A stretch of 64,000 nucleotides of DNA. It comes from Platanthera guangdongensis (lineage: Eukaryota; Streptophyta; Magnoliopsida; Asparagales; Orchidaceae). The translations under genes were made by a program, and so were the position numbers. The DNA is taken from contig CM077162.1 of assembly GCA_039583875.1 (NCBI GenBank), forward strand, positions 109,153,808 to 109,217,807, given 5' to 3'. The notes beneath the pieces were generated by a model. That model was not told where the DNA came from and did not search any database. It saw nothing but the letters and a program-made list of their open reading frames with translations. Numbering within the stretch: the stretch's first letter is position 1; every line of letters starts with the position of its first letter. Positions 32,480 through 44,960 of this stretch are shown one piece after another.

Positions 32480-35400
32480 TCATTTCTTTTCTTTGCCCTT
32501 AATAAGTTTAATCTCTCTGTTGGGATTGAGGGCTTCCTTCTTTGATCTGGTATCATCAGCTGCACCTAAAGATGTTTGTTGTTTAGGCCTGGGAACCACA
32601 GCTTCAGGATGCAATTCCATATACCTGTCAGAATCAAAGAACTTGCTTGATGCATATCTTTCTAGCTCTTTCGTTCTTTGTTCAGACATTGTTGAGATAT
32701 TAGATGAATATATTCCTTGCTCTCTAGCCTTTTTGATCTGATCCAGTGCAGCTAGTTCTTTTAATCTGATCCAGTGCAGCTAGTTCTTTTAATCTTGCAG
32801 TCCAAGCAGCTGGATTGTTTTCAGGATCCTCAAAAGGTACAGGGGGCTCATATCTGTTAGAGGGATTGTCTTGAGGAGGCCTGAAAGACACAGTTTCTTT
32901 TAGCTTGTAGGGAAAAGGACCAGATGTTGTATCAGTTGAAATTTGTCCTCCCCTGGAATATGGGTGTTGCCTTGAGTAACCTTTGGAGTAGACTTGGATA
33001 TCTCTTTGATTTCCTCTGTATCCTCCTCTCCTGGATTGAGATCCCCTGGATTGGCTTCCCCTATTATAGGATCTAGCATGAGGCTGATAGGGGGTCTGAC
33101 TTCTGGCTGGGGGTTGAGCTGCAGAGCTTCCACCTGCACCTGCATCAGGAGGAGGTGGTGGAGGAGGATGAGAGTGTTGGAATTGAGAGGAACCCTTTTC
33201 ATATTTTCTCTTCTTTCTCATTGCCTTCAGTTGGTTCTTGGAGTACTGCATCCAGTGCTCAGTAATAGGGCAGTCATGAAGAATGTAGTATGGAATATCA
33301 TTGTTGTCTTTGACCTTGGCAGGAGGTACTCTCTTTATAGCTTTGCTCCTTGCCTTTCTTTTCCTAGCAATGGTAGCAGAAGAGTCATCAGAGTCTGTTC
33401 TAAATTCATCACTTTCAGAACTCTGGTCATCATAAAGAGCATCTATTTTCTTCATTAAGTCCTTCTTGAGCTGTACAGAAGCAGATGAGGCAATAGATGG
33501 TGTAGCAGCAGATGTTGAAGCAGTAACAGCAGCAGATGGAGTAGAAACAGTAATAACAGCAGCAGCAACCATAGGCTCTGGAGAAGTGACAGTAGCAGCA
33601 ACAGTCTCACTAACAACAACAGTAGGAATATCATCAGAAACTGTAGAAGGCTCAAACTCAGGTGCCTCTGATATAAGAATTTCCTTGGAAATTGGCTCAT
33701 CAGTAATAACAGAAACTTCAGCAGCAGTATCAACATTTTCAGCAGCAGTAGAGGCAACAATATCAGAAGCAACAATAATGCTTTCTTCAGAAGAAGCAGC
33801 AGCATACACTGAATTGACAAAGGAGGTGATAATGCTTGGGTCACAAGCAAGAGAATGGCACAAGTGCCTTGGATAGATCCTCTGGAGGCTGGACAACAAT
33901 TATCTCTGGCAGACAGCTGAAGTATGCAGAATCAAAATTTGAAAGCAAAGACCTGAGGTCTATTGCAAGGACTGTAGCAGGAGGAATTTGTGCTTGAGGC
34001 ACAGCAACAACAGCAAGAGCAGGAGCTGAAGAGGCAGCAATAACAGCAGCAGCAGCAGACAGGCTCATAGACACAGCAGCAGCAACAGCAGCAGCAGGAA
34101 GACTCACTTCATAGGGCATCTCCCCCTGCCTAGATTCAGACAAGTCTGGATCAAGGCACACTGCTGTAGGGGCTGCCTGAGGGAATAAGGATGAGAGCCT
34201 GACAGAGAGAGCTGCCACTGATAGGTGGAGTGGAGCCAAGGAGGTCTCCAACAGAAGAGAGAGCCTAGGGGCAAGCAACTCATACAACCTGTCAGCAAGG
34301 GCTGGAAGGTCTACTTGCTCAAGGGTGACTGGATCAGAGGTAGAAGATAGAGGAGCAGCTGAGGGTGAGGGTAGTGGAGAGCTGGTGAATGGTGGAAGGG
34401 AGGGCTGAGGTGTTGGTAAGGTGGATATGGAGGACAGTGGGATGGAGATAGATGGGGTGAATGTGGGTTGGTCAATAATTTGTTGTAGAAGGTCTTGAAA
34501 GGAAGTGGAGGATGAGGGTAGCTCAGGAGGAGATGATGATAGGGGGACATGATGGTGAATCATCCATAAAGGAATCATTAATGAGGGTGAAGGGTGGATG
34601 GGAGGGTGATAAAGTGACATCTGGTGGAGGGTAGGAGAATAATGGATGGAATTGTTCTTCTGGTGTTGGAAGAATAGGTACTGGAGATGGTGTAGATGTT
34701 GGAGAGGGGCTGGATATGATGATGGTGGATGGAGCTGGAATGGTAGAAGGTATGGGAAGGGATGGAAATGGAGGAGGAGGAGGAGAGGCAGCAACAGCAG
34801 GCAGGTCATCTGCAGGGGCAGAGACCTGTGGAGAAGTGACTCTTAGAGTCCTTGTGCCTGAAGGAGTGCTGGAGGAGGGCCTGCTGGGCTTGCTGATTTG
34901 TCTGTCCCACTTTCCAAAGAGGGCACAAGACAGTCTCTTGGAAGCAATTATATGGATTCCAGAGGAGACCAGCAAAGCAGGGCACCTGTATTGCAGAAAC
35001 ACCCCTATAATCCTTCCAAAGTTGACAAAACTTTTGTTGAGCTTCTTCTTGATAAGGTCAAAGAAGACTTCTCCCCAATTCAGATTTTTTCTGTCTACAA
35101 GAGCTCCCATGAGGCAGAGCTGATACCTTGAAATTGTATCATGGGCAGAGTGCTTAGCCAGTAGCACTTTCCCAACAACATCTGCCATGAATCTGTATTC
35201 CACAGAAAGGTTCCTTTTGAAGAGCTTGCTAGGGTTGGCCTCTGAATGACCCATTCTGGCAAGCAGGTCAGAATACTCTTCTCCAGACAGGTCAGCAGTA
35301 TCTTCACCATTTCTCAACTCAAAAACTTCTGTTAAAATTGCTGGGGTTAAGGGTACCTGTGTGCCAGCTATAGACCCAACAATGTTGTTATTATCTTGAT

Positions 35401-35689
35401 TGAGGGCAGTATAGACCCATTCCTTTATCTCATCAGATGCCAGCTTGATCCTTGTGGTCATAATGGCAGTCAGGTTCTGGTCTTTGAATAATCCCAAAAT
35501 ATCCTGAAAAGCCTGGTCAGTTGTGCTGAAGGATTCCATGTCAATATCGAAACCAGCATCAAACTTCATGGCGGCTAGAACAGCAACAGACACAGCCATG
35601 GGTACCTGCAAAAATTCAACAAACAAAACGACCAAGTGCAGAACTGTTTGGAGGGAAAGAAAATTCTTGCAGAGAAATCGAAAGCGCAA
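32480..35689 (-). pseudogene. SireA-2 third ORF (ORF3), about 1060 codons with three frame breaks
   Basis: A large ORF after pol on the same strand, about 400 bp downstream of RNase H. The first frame (35689-34523) holds the domain shared with SireB ORF3 (ADVVGKVLLAKHSAHDTISR at about residues 170-190), then a Pro/Ser-rich stretch. After a shift near 34530 a second frame (to 33841) has a DLPALADRLYELLAPRLSLL helix and Ala-rich runs. After a shift near 33850 a third frame carries an acidic Ser/Glu stretch, a basic KRKARSKAIKR segment and an RGG/SRG-rich region, and ends at 32480 after a 28-bp duplication shifts it once more. RGG-rich tails often bind RNA. No signal peptide or clear transmembrane segment is seen, so a true envelope role is doubtful. 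Function unknown. Confidence 0.72.
32736..32791. repeat. 28-bp tandem duplication in ORF3
   Basis: The 28 bp beginning ATCTGATCCAGTGCAGC occur twice head to tail. As 28 is not a multiple of three, the duplication shifts ORF3 near its C-terminus. The frame downstream (32689-32480) is the one expected if one copy is ignored. Confidence 0.92.
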
Positions 35690-35744
35690 AGGAGAACGAC
35701 GGCGAAAAAATGAAATTTATATTAGGGTTAGACGCAGAATTGGA

Positions 35745-36015
35745 ATGATCGTTGAACTCAGTTCGACGATCGAGGCTACTAAAGGAATCTGAAGAGTCTT
35801 CAACATCGTCGATCTCCGTTCGACGATATTGGAGAGCGTCGAGCTCCGTTCGACGATCGTTCAGAGAACAAAATCGTCGAGCGCCGTTCGACGATCGTTG
35901 ACCGGAAGAGATAGTTCATACTATCTGAGAGACGCTGAACCCAGTTCGACGATTTCGGAAATCGTCGATCTCCGTTCGACGATCTTGGGGCAAATCGTCG
36001 AGCACAGTTCAGAGA
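35745..36015. repeat. SireA word array between pol and ORF3
   Basis: About ten TCGTCGA(T/G) ... GTTCGACGAT words just upstream of ORF3. This is the third location of the same word family within this element, and the same position where SireB carries its own CTCGAG array. Confidence 0.88.
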
Positions 36016-36096
36016 TCAGAAAAATTCTAGACACTAAGAAAAATCAGGATATTTGCCTAGTCTTGGTCAATTTTTAAGCTTTCAAAATCTTGGATA

Positions 36097-37690
36097 TTAT
36101 TTAAGACTTCCTCCATCTAACATTCCTAACTGATTTAGGAAGAAGGTGTGTTTCTTTTCATCCAAGGGCTTGGTGAAAATATCTCCCCTTTGTAAATTAG
36201 TTGGGATATACTGTAGTTCAATTTTATTCTTTTCAACATTATCCCTTAAGAAATGATGCCTAATCTCTATGTGTTTTGTCCTACTATGGAGGACTGGATT
36301 TTGAGCTATGGAAATAGCACTGGTGTTATCACAAAAGATTTTAGACTTCTCTAAGTTGTAGCCATAGTCTAGGAGTTGGTTTTGAATCCACAAGATTTGT
36401 GAACAACAACTGCCTGCAGCCATATATTCAGCTTCAGCAGTTGAAGTTGACACAGATGTTTGTTTCTTACAAAACCAAGAGACAAGTCTGTCACCAAGGA
36501 ACTGACAAGTTCCACTGGTGCTTTTCCTGTCAATTCTGCATCCAGCATAGTCAGCATCAGAGAATCCAGTTAAATCAAATGCTGAATCTTTTGGATACCA
36601 GAGACCTAGATTTGGACAACTTTTAACATACCTGAGAATCCTCTTTACTAGTGTTAGGTGTGACTCTCTAGGGCTTACTTGGAACCTAGCACATATACAT
36701 GTAGCAAACATTATATCTGGTCTACTAGCTGTAAGATACAGTAAAGAGCCAATCATTGCTCTATATGTTGTCTGATCAACAGGTTTCCCATGTTCATCAG
36801 CATCAAATACAGCATTAGTAGGCATGGGTTTTTTCATACAAGTTGCTTCAGACATACCAAATTTCTTAACCAATTCATTTGCATACTTGGTTTGAGAAAT
36901 GAAGATGCCTTCAGCATGCTGTTTGACTTGCAATACTAGGAAGAAGGATAGCTCACCCATGATACTCATCTTAAATTTAGAATGCATCAGGTTAGAAAAC
37001 CTTCTGCACAATTTGGAGTCAGTAGAACCAAAAATAATATCGTCTACATAAATTTGTACTAGTAGGGTATGAGACTTATGGGTTCTAGTGAAAAGAGTTT
37101 GGTCTACTCTACACCTTATAAAACCATTTTCCAAGAGAAAGCATGCTAGGGTCTCATACCATGCTCTAGGAGCTTGCTTGAGACCATATAATGCTTTATT
37201 CAATCTAAAAACATGATCAGGATAAGTTAGAGAGATAAAACCTGGAGGTTGTCTGACATATACTTCCTCTTTGATGTCTCCATTTAAAAAAGCACTTTTG
37301 ACATCCATCTGATATACCTTGAAGCCTTTATGTGCTGCATAAGCTAAGAATATTCTGATGGCTTCTAATCTTGCAACTGGTGCAAAAGTCTGATCGTAGT
37401 CTATTCCTTCTTCTTGAGAGTATCCCTGAGCAACTAGCCTTGCCTTGTTTCTTACAATTACTCCTTGATCATCCAGTTTGTTTCTGAATACCCATTTTGT
37501 TCCAACAATGGAATGATCCTTAGGCTTTGGCACTAGTTCCCATACTTTGCTTCTCTCAAATTGATGCAACTCCTCTTGCATTGCAATGATCCAGTGTGGA
37601 TCTTGCTCTGCATCTTGAATGGACTGAGGTTCAATTTGAGAAGGAAGCAGGTGTGCAACAGGTTTTGGTTGACCTGATTTCTGGTTTGCA
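36097..37690 (-). CDS. SireA-2 reverse transcriptase-RNase H
   Basis: An open frame of at least 494 codons (from 37581) carries the complete copia [13 protein letters not shown] at the start, [31 protein letters not shown] and the catalytic [15 protein letters not shown]. RNase H follows with the acidic residues in [17 protein letters not shown] and CDNTSAIS, and the end motif [12 protein letters not shown]. It converts element RNA to DNA in the particle. No stop or shift is visible, and the length is normal. A frameshift at about 37690 separates it from integrase, so it is no longer fused to the rest of pol. Confidence 0.9.
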
Positions 37691-39260
37691 CACCAGCTGA
37701 GATGTCTCCAATTATTTGGGAAATTGGATGGTCTCTTGATGTTACTAAATCAACAGGGGGTGTTGATTGTTCACCAACCTGTGTTGTTGTTTCCTCTTGT
37801 GGTACAACAACTGGCTCTTCAAGTTGTTCTTCAATATGTTGAGCATTTTCTTCATCTTCACTGCTTTCATCCCTTTGAGTAACCTGTAACTTGTTCAAGT
37901 CTTCAACTAGAGAATGTTCCTGCAAAGGTTCTATGGTAGAAGAGATCTTCTCCTTGAAAAACATGTTAGATTCATCAAATGATATATGAACAGATTCCTC
38001 AATTTTTAAAGATGATTTGTTATAGACCCTATAAGCCTTGCTGATCATGGAGTATCCCAGAAACACTCCTTCATCAGCTTTAGCCTGAAATTTTGCTAAA
38101 TATTTCTTGTCATTGTTATGAATGTAGCAAATACAACCAAAGACTCTAAAATAATCAACTTTAGGTTTCTTCCCTTTGAATAATTCATAGGGAGTCTTTC
38201 CCTTTAGTTTATGTATCAGACTTCTATTCAGCACATAGTTGGAGGTGTTCACTGCCTCTGCCAAGAAGGATAGAGGAAGGTGAGCATCTGACAACAATGT
38301 AGTGACAGATTCAATAAGGGTTCTATTTTTCCTTTCAGCTACCCCATTTTGTTGAGCAGTTCTAGGAGCTGAGAAAGTATGCCTGATCCCTTCACTCTGA
38401 CAGAACTCTTGCATAAGAAGAGAATCAAACTCTGTCCCATGATCATTTCTGATCAGGGCAATGTGAGTATTGAACTCAATCTGTATATATTTGAGAAACT
38501 CTGTCAGACACTTAAAGTTATCAGACTTCTTCCTTAGAAAGAACACCCAAGTGAATCTAGAGAAGTCATCTACAACTACTAAAGTATAGGATTTCCCTCA
38601 TAGGCTTTGTACTGTGATGGGTCCAAAAAGATCCATGTGTAACAGATACAATATCCTAGGTGAATCACTCTTATTAAGTGACTTAAAGCTGTTTTTAGTT
38701 TGCTTGCCTAATTGACAAGACCTGCAGAGTCCTTCCTTCTTGTAGGGGCCAGAAGGTAGTCCTCTAACAAGGTTGTCCTTGGATAGCCTAGCAATAGTTC
38801 TAAGGTTTAGGTGTCCTAGTCTCTTATGCCATAAGATATTTGGTCTACAGACATAATTAAACAAGCAAATATCTACATCAGTTGAAAGAAAATCTACTAG
38901 ATAGATGTTACCTTTCCTTTTACCTGTTAACACAGTTGTGTTGTCCTCTGACTTGATTTTGCATAAGGCTTTGCTGAAGGTCACCTGGTAGCCTTCATCA
39001 CACAGCTGACTGATGCTAATTAGGTTGTGTTTCAGTCCTTCCACATAAGCTACCTTCTTGAAAGTTACTGATCCAATCTGGACTGCACCATATCCTTTAG
39101 TCTGTCCAAAGTTTGAATCACCAAAGATAACTTTGGGTCCAAGCTTGGCTCTAAAGGAAGTGAGGTTGTCCTTGTTCCCTGTCATGTGCTTAGAGCACCC
39201 ACTATCCAAGTACCATTGCTGGTTAGATGTTGGATAGGTCTTCATCTGCACATAAGACAA
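37690..39260 (-). pseudogene. SireA-2 protease, GAG-pre-integrase and integrase
   Basis: One minus-strand frame with a single internal TGA at about 38595. Order: protease active site LDSGCSKHMTG (about 39205), EGLKHNLISISQLCD, GAG-pre-integrase WHKRLGHLN with the integrase zinc-finger Cys pair CRSCQLGKQ (about 38730), then the core with Asp in VVDDF next to the stop, Asp in RNDHGTEF (about 38430) and Glu in QQNGVAERKNRTL (about 38350). A GYS/RVYN C-terminal segment follows. Integrase would insert element DNA into the genome. The stop and the frameshift at about 37690 disable it. Confidence 0.88.
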
Positions 39261-39261
39261 T

Positions 39262-41330
39262 TCATTTGTTTTTGACCCAGTTTACCTTGGGCCTAGGTTG
39301 ATAACCTTTAAATTCTGAAATGAAAGACATCCCAGGTTGACTCTTATATCCTTCAGGATGATATCTCCTTGGAGGTATAATCCATTCAGTATAAGGGTTA
39401 AAGATTTGGGATGTAGGACCCTTAGGATTGAATTTTGATTTGCCCTTGAAAAATTTTCCAGAGCTCTGACCTCTGTTCGATGATCTTGGAGCTGCATTCG
39501 ACGATCTTGGGTCAGATCGTCGAGCTCCGTTCGACGGTCTACTATGGCTGAGATCAGGTACTTGAGATCGTCGAGCTGCGTTCGACGATTTTGCCTGAGA
39601 TCGTCGATCTGCGTTCGACGATTTTGGCTGAGATCGTCGATCTGCGTTCGGCGATCGTCGATCTCCGTTCGACGATTTCTGCTGGGACTTAATTTTTTGG
39701 GGCAGATCAGAATTTTTCCTAGGAACCTCTATAACTCCCTTTCCTTTGTCAGAAATGAATTTGATTGGAGTTGTTAGAACTATGGGTTGGCTGGATGAAG
39801 CACCCAAGCCCAGTGTACTATTGAATCTGGACTTCACTGTGCTTGTGATGTCCATCAGCTTGATGCTTCTCCCATTAAGGGATTCTTCAAGCTTCATGGC
39901 CTCAGAGAGCTCACTTTTCAGTGAAGCTATCTGTTCCCTACAGCAGTCCAACTCCTGAGAGAGTTTGAGGTTTTCTGACTTTAAAGTATTGTGTTCAGAT
40001 AATTGATTTCTGAGAGAGATAATTTCTTTCTCATACTTTAGCAGGTCTAAACACAGTGCTTTAAATTCAGATTTAAAGTCCTATGAATTAAAATCAAAAG
40101 AACTGATTACCTGATCTTCTTCAGGTTGAGTCTCTGAGTCTGACTCTAACTCCTCTTCTTCTGAATTATGCTGTAAGGCATTGATTACCATCATGCAGAA
40201 CTCTTTTCTTCTGCATCATCCTCATCATCACTAGAACTGGATGAGGCTTCTGACTACTCTTCAGTCTCACTCCAGGATTCAGCAACAAACCCCTTTCTTG
40301 TATGTTTGTTTTTGCTTGATGAGGGTTTGCCATTGCCATTCCTCTTGGAGTCTTTCTCCTTTCTTCTTTCTTTCCTGTCCCTTCTGTCCTTGTTTTTGTT
40401 TTCTGGACAGTCAGGAACTATGTGCCCTGGTTTCCTGCAAGCAAAGCAATAATGTCTTTATTATTGTTAATGGACTTGTCATACCTTGGCTTATCCTGCT
40501 CCTTGTATGATCTCCTTCTGAAGTCCTTTCTGGCCATCTTGTAGAATCTTTTGGCCAACAAACTGAGTAGTTCATCATTGCCTGTGGCTTTGTCTTCAGG
40601 CAGATCTTCAGTTGCCTTGAAGGCTATGGTCTTCTCTTTTCTTGTGGCTGGTGAGGCAGCCTTCTGTTCTTCCTCTCTATTTTTTGATGAGTAGCTCATA
40701 AGATTTGAGCTTACCCAATAGAGCTTCAGTGGTGATCTCATTCAGACTTCTGGCATCCTTAATTGGCCAGATTCTTGAATCCCAAGTGCTGGGGAAGCAC
40801 ATTAGGATCTTGTCATTGAGTTCAGTTAGTGAGATCTCTTTATCCAATGTCCTGAGTTCACTGACAATTAGACTGAGCCTGTTGTACATATCTCCCACAG
40901 ACTCAGTTTCTCCCTTTTTGAAATTCTCATATTGAGAGATGAGATGGGATTTCCTATCCTTTCTCTCATCAGCTGAGCCTGAGACTATTTCTGAGAGTTT
41001 GTCCCAAATTTCCTTTGCTGAATTGCATTCAGCCACCTTTTGAAATATGTCATCAGACATTGTCTGGGCCAAGATGTTCATAGCCTTGGCATCAGCTACC
41101 TTCCATCTCTTGATATCAGCATCTGTTCCTGATGGAGGTGGAACAGCATTTGTACTTGTGTTCTCTGGGGGTCTTGGACACACTGTCAAAACAGAGTTAA
41201 AAATATCTTCGTTAATAGAATTCATGTACAGTCTGATCCTTGCTTTCCAAAGTGCAAACTTGGATAGATTGCACACTGGAGGTCTGGTGCTAGCATAATC
41301 TTTGTTTTGGGACATGATTTGTGAAAACAA
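39262..41330 (-). pseudogene. SireA-2 gag
   Basis: Starts MFSQIMSQNKDYAS at 41330, 118 bp after the LTR. The capsid-like domain runs to 40677, with LSKFALWKARIRLY, AKAMNILAQTMSDDIF, SAKEIWDKL and FPSTWDSRI. The next part (40741-40418) is basic and loses frame inside the zinc knuckle because one base is missing compared with SireA-1. The tail (39951-39262) has a short Leu/Glu helix and then Ser/Asn/Asp/Arg repeats such as SSNADRRSQ encoded by the word array. At least two frameshifts make it inactive. Confidence 0.87.
39472..39680 (-). repeat. SireA word array translated within gag
   Basis: TTCGACGAT/ATCGTCGA words repeated with irregular spacing (20-35 bp). In the open gag frame they read as Asp/Ala-Arg-Arg-Ser units joined by short Ser/Lys/Asn linkers. 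The matching region of SireA-1 is 985-1180. Confidence 0.9.
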
Positions 41331-41426
41331 AATCTAATAATAAGATACAAAAGAAAACATATCTAACTTGGGATCTTTGGGTTCAGGTGTTAGCCTGTAC
41401 AACCAATCAGGTATGGTATGTTTAAC

Positions 41427-41445
41427 CAACCTGCCTCTGATACCA
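41427..41445 (-). promoter_or_regulatory. Primer binding site, initiator tRNA-Met type (SireA-2)
   Basis: TGGTATCAGAGGCAGGTT on the minus strand, two bases after the LTR. One mismatch to the complement of plant initiator tRNA-Met. Confidence 0.9.
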
Positions 41446-41447
41446 AT

Positions 41448-42970
41448 TGAAAGTGCAGCTAGATCTGATATACTCTAGAGGGGGGTGAATAGAGTATATG
41501 GTGCTTTGAAACTTTTTACAACAATTGTTGTAATAAGAGTGAGCAGGGAAGCAATTAAAATCTAATCACAGAACTATACTAATCAAAAGCTAATCACAGA
41601 ATAATCAAGGCCAGAAACAAAAATAAAGATAAGCAAAACCAGAAGACACAAGGAAATATAGTGGTTCCCCTAAACTTGGGTACATCCACTCTTCTACCAC
41701 CCTAGGTAGGAATCCACTGCAGGATGAGTTGATCAGGTGTCCTGGACACCAATGAGCTTTTGATAAGGTGCTCAAAAACCAGATCAGATTTTTTGATCAG
41801 GTGTCTTGCCACCAATGAGCTTTTGACAAGGTGCTCAAAAACCAAGCTCAAACTTTTGAAGGGAGTTTGAGAAATCCTTTACAGAGAGGGGGTGAGAGAG
41901 TGATGGAAGTCTTCTCTTTCTCAATCAACTGAGAAGACTATGTGGATTGTTGATGTCAAAGCTCCCCCTAAATCCTTGAGATCTTCAGGAAGAAAAACTT
42001 TGCTGAGGGTGATAGGCCTTCAAAGATTGAACTCCAGCAATAGATGATTTCAGCAATGACTGAAATGTTGAATGTCTGGAGTCTTGAAATATGTTGGCCT
42101 TGAACACTTGAAAACTAAAGAGATCTGAAGATTTCAGAGAAGGTTGATCTCCTTGGATGAGTGTTCTTGAGAATTCTTTGAGACAGAATATTTTTGTTGA
42201 AGATTACTGATGTCTGTCTATGTGTGTCTGTAATCTGTATGTCTCTCTATAACCTTGTCTCTGAGATTCAAAAAAAATCTTTTCTTTTATTCTTTGGTAC
42301 TGAACAAAACATTCTCTGAGAAGAATAGTCGTTGCTCTGCATTAATTGCATCCTTAATTGCAAAATCTCTTCTGGAGGAAAGTCCATAGAAATATTCCTT
42401 GAAACTTGGTCCAGAAATGAATGAAAACGGCTAGGAAATCTTCAGAATTAATTGCAGAATAACTCCTTAACTGATTTGAATTTGAGTCTAGAAACATCCT
42501 TGAGGTTATCTGAAAACGTCGAACTGAGCTCTGCTATCGTCGAACTGAGCTCAGCGATCAGAAATATACAGCAGCAAAATATCGTCGATCTGAGCTCAAA
42601 GATCGTCGAACTGAGCTTAGAGATAGAAATCCAAATCTGAGTCAAGATCATCGAACTGAGCTCACCGATCGTCGAATGGAGTTCGACGATATAATGAAGT
42701 TGAGCTCAGCGATCGTTGAATGGAGTTCGACGATCTGTCAAAGTTGAGCTAAACGATCGTCGATCGGAGCTCGACGAATCGTCGTGCTGAGCTCGACGAT
42801 ATGACTTAGTCTCCAAACAGAAAATCTTGGTCTCCAGGGCAGCTTCCAAACCTAGACTTCTAACCCTTAGACTCAATTCTAATTGACCTATTGAGCTATA
42901 CAGGAGGTCAAGCATTGATTCCTAGAGACATAGTGATCCTAACCCAAATTAGTAATAGGGTGTTCCAACA
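41448..42970 (-). repeat. SireA-2 5' LTR (1523 bp)
   Basis: Matches 30792-32317; TG...CA ends on the minus strand. The word array at 42519-42810 lies 160-450 bp from the LTR start, that is in U3. Confidence 0.95.
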
Positions 42971-44300
42971 ATGTCACCATTAAGGAAGGCAGACTTCACG
43001 TCAATCTGATAGACAGTGAAGCCTTTGAGTTCAGTATATGCTAGGAATAACCTGATGGCCTCCAGCCTTGCCACTAGAACATATGTCTAGTCAAAGTTAA
43101 TTCCTTCTTCTTGACGATATACTTCGGCGACGAGTCTGGCCTTCTTCTTTATAATTATTCCATCCTCATCCATGTTGTTCCTGTAGACCCATTTTGTCCC
43201 GATGACGTTCTTACCTTTGGGTCTTAGAACAAGTTTCCATACTTGACAGTGCTTGAACTGATTTAGTTTTTCTTCCATCACCATTATCCAAGATGCGTCT
43301 GAGTTCCCTACCTCAATCTTCTTTGGTTCAAACTGTAAGAGAAACTCAAGAATAAATTCTCGTTAGTTATACCTCTACGAGTTCTGACACCATCCCGGGG
43401 ATCTCCTATGATCTGGTCCATGGGGTGATCCTTCAGAAGTCTGAACTCTAGGGTCCTTGCATCTGGATTATATTCAATCACCGGAGTGACTTCATCAACT
43501 TGGACACTTTCTTTGTCCTGATCATCATCCTCTCCAATAGCAGTTGGAGTGGTGATTTTGATGAACTTTTCACCTTTTTCTTCGGACAGTTCATCCAAGC
43601 TAAGTTTTTTCAACCTTGTACCTGCATCTTCAATGAACACACTAGAAGAGTTGCTTTTCACCATGCTTGTCTCATCAAATACAACATGTATTGATTCTTC
43701 TACAACCAGAGTTTTTCTATTAAATATTCTGTATGCCTTACTATGGCTACTATATCCTATCAAAATACCTTCAAAACTCTTTTCGCTAAACTTGGTAGTA
43801 TGATACTTGCCATTGTTAAGCACAAAGCACTGACAACCAAAAATTCTAAAATATGAGACAGTTGGTTTCCTGCCCTTTAGAAGTTCGTAAGGTGTCTTAT
43901 CATGGTTTTTGTTAATGAGTGCTCAATTTTGCACGTGACATGCAGTGTTGACGGCTTCTGTCCAGAAGTATTCCGAAAGTGAGGCATCACTCAGCATTGT
44001 CCTGCAGGCCTCTATGAGTGTTCTATTCCTTCCCTCAGCCACTCCATTCTGTTGTGGAGTACGAGGAGAGGAAAACTCATGCAAGATACCCAAGCTTTCA
44101 CAGAATTCTTTCAAGGCCCCAGACTTGAACTCGGTTCCATTGTCACTTCTGATTTTGACTACGGAACAATTGTATTCATTCTGGACTTGCGTGATAAAAT
44201 TATTAAAGATGTCGAAGGTATCTGACTTGAGTTTTAAAAAGAACACCCACCCAAAGCGCGACTAATCATCAACAATTACTAACGTATAATCCTTACCTCC
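42971..44300 (-). pseudogene. SireB integrase and RT N-terminal part
   Basis: The integrase core appears in two pieces: 44246-43923 with RSDNGTEF and QQNGVAEGRNRTLIE, and 43823-43308 with the GYSSHSKAYRIFN C-terminal motif. A stop lies between them at about 43923. RT begins at 43284 with GTKWVYRNNMDEDG, has a stop after INFD, and runs into [14 protein letters not shown], where SireA-2 is inserted at 42971. The frame across the insertion is preserved. Confidence 0.88.
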
Positions 44301-44548
44301 CAAACTTCTAATTTGCAGTGGACCAAACAAGTCCATAAAGAGAGATAGAGACGTCTATTAGAATCTTTGCCAATAACGCTCCCTTGTTTGTTTGCCTTTT
44401 ACACATGCTTAATAAGGTCTATCTTTGACGTACTTGACATTTGGGGCATCACGTACTTAAATTAGTGAAAATAATTTATTAATGTTTTGGAATTAATATG
44501 TGCTAGTTTCTTGTGCCATTGGTCACCAAGAGACAAACTATCTTTTGC

Positions 44549-44960
44549 TTAAAAACACACTAGTGTAGAAGAGTTTATACAAATGAAATTCAAACAATAT
44601 ATGTTCCTGCTTCGAGTGTCGGATAGAATCGTTTCCATATTATCAACGGATTTTATCAGACACTTATCAGCATGGAATTCAAATATGTATCCTTTATCGC
44701 AGAGTTGTCTTATGCTTATAAGATTGTGTTCCAATCCTTCAACATAAGCTACATTTGAGAAGGATACACTACCGTTAGTCATCATAATATAACCTTTCGT
44801 GATTCCTCAGTCTGAACCTCCAAAGATGACCATTGGTGCGTTCACGACAGTAGAATAGTTCTGAAGAAGGCTTCTTATCCCGGTCATATGCCGAGAGCAT
44901 CCACTATCCAAAAACCAGATAGGCGTTTTGGTTGCCTTTGGACATACCTGCAATCATAAT
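44549..44960 (-). pseudogene. SireB protease and GAG-pre-integrase
   Basis: Protease active site LDSGCSRHMTG at about 44910, then YVEGLEHNLISIRQLCDKG (about 44740). The following GAG-pre-integrase and integrase finger (44548-44300) is badly degraded, with no clear HHCC pattern left. Confidence 0.82.

Larger units (their letters stand above)
30792..42970 (-). mobile_element. SireA-2, complete Ty1/copia Sirevirus-like element
   Basis: Complete 12.2-kb minus-strand element: LTRs at 41448-42970 (5') and 30792-32317 (3'), target-site duplication ATGTC at 30787-30791 and 42971-42975, primer site and polypurine tract next to the LTRs. The order is gag, protease, integrase, RT-RNase H and a long ORF3. 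It is inserted in the SAFLNGD motif of the SireB RT gene. Same family as SireA-1. RT-RNase H is open, while gag and the gag-pol joins carry frameshifts. Confidence 0.95.

Noticed and set aside
33466..33876. Plus-strand open frames opposite SireA-2 ORF3
   Set aside because: Low-complexity shadows (Ala/Thr/Ser or Leu runs) of the GCA/ACA-type repeats in ORF3, without any motif.
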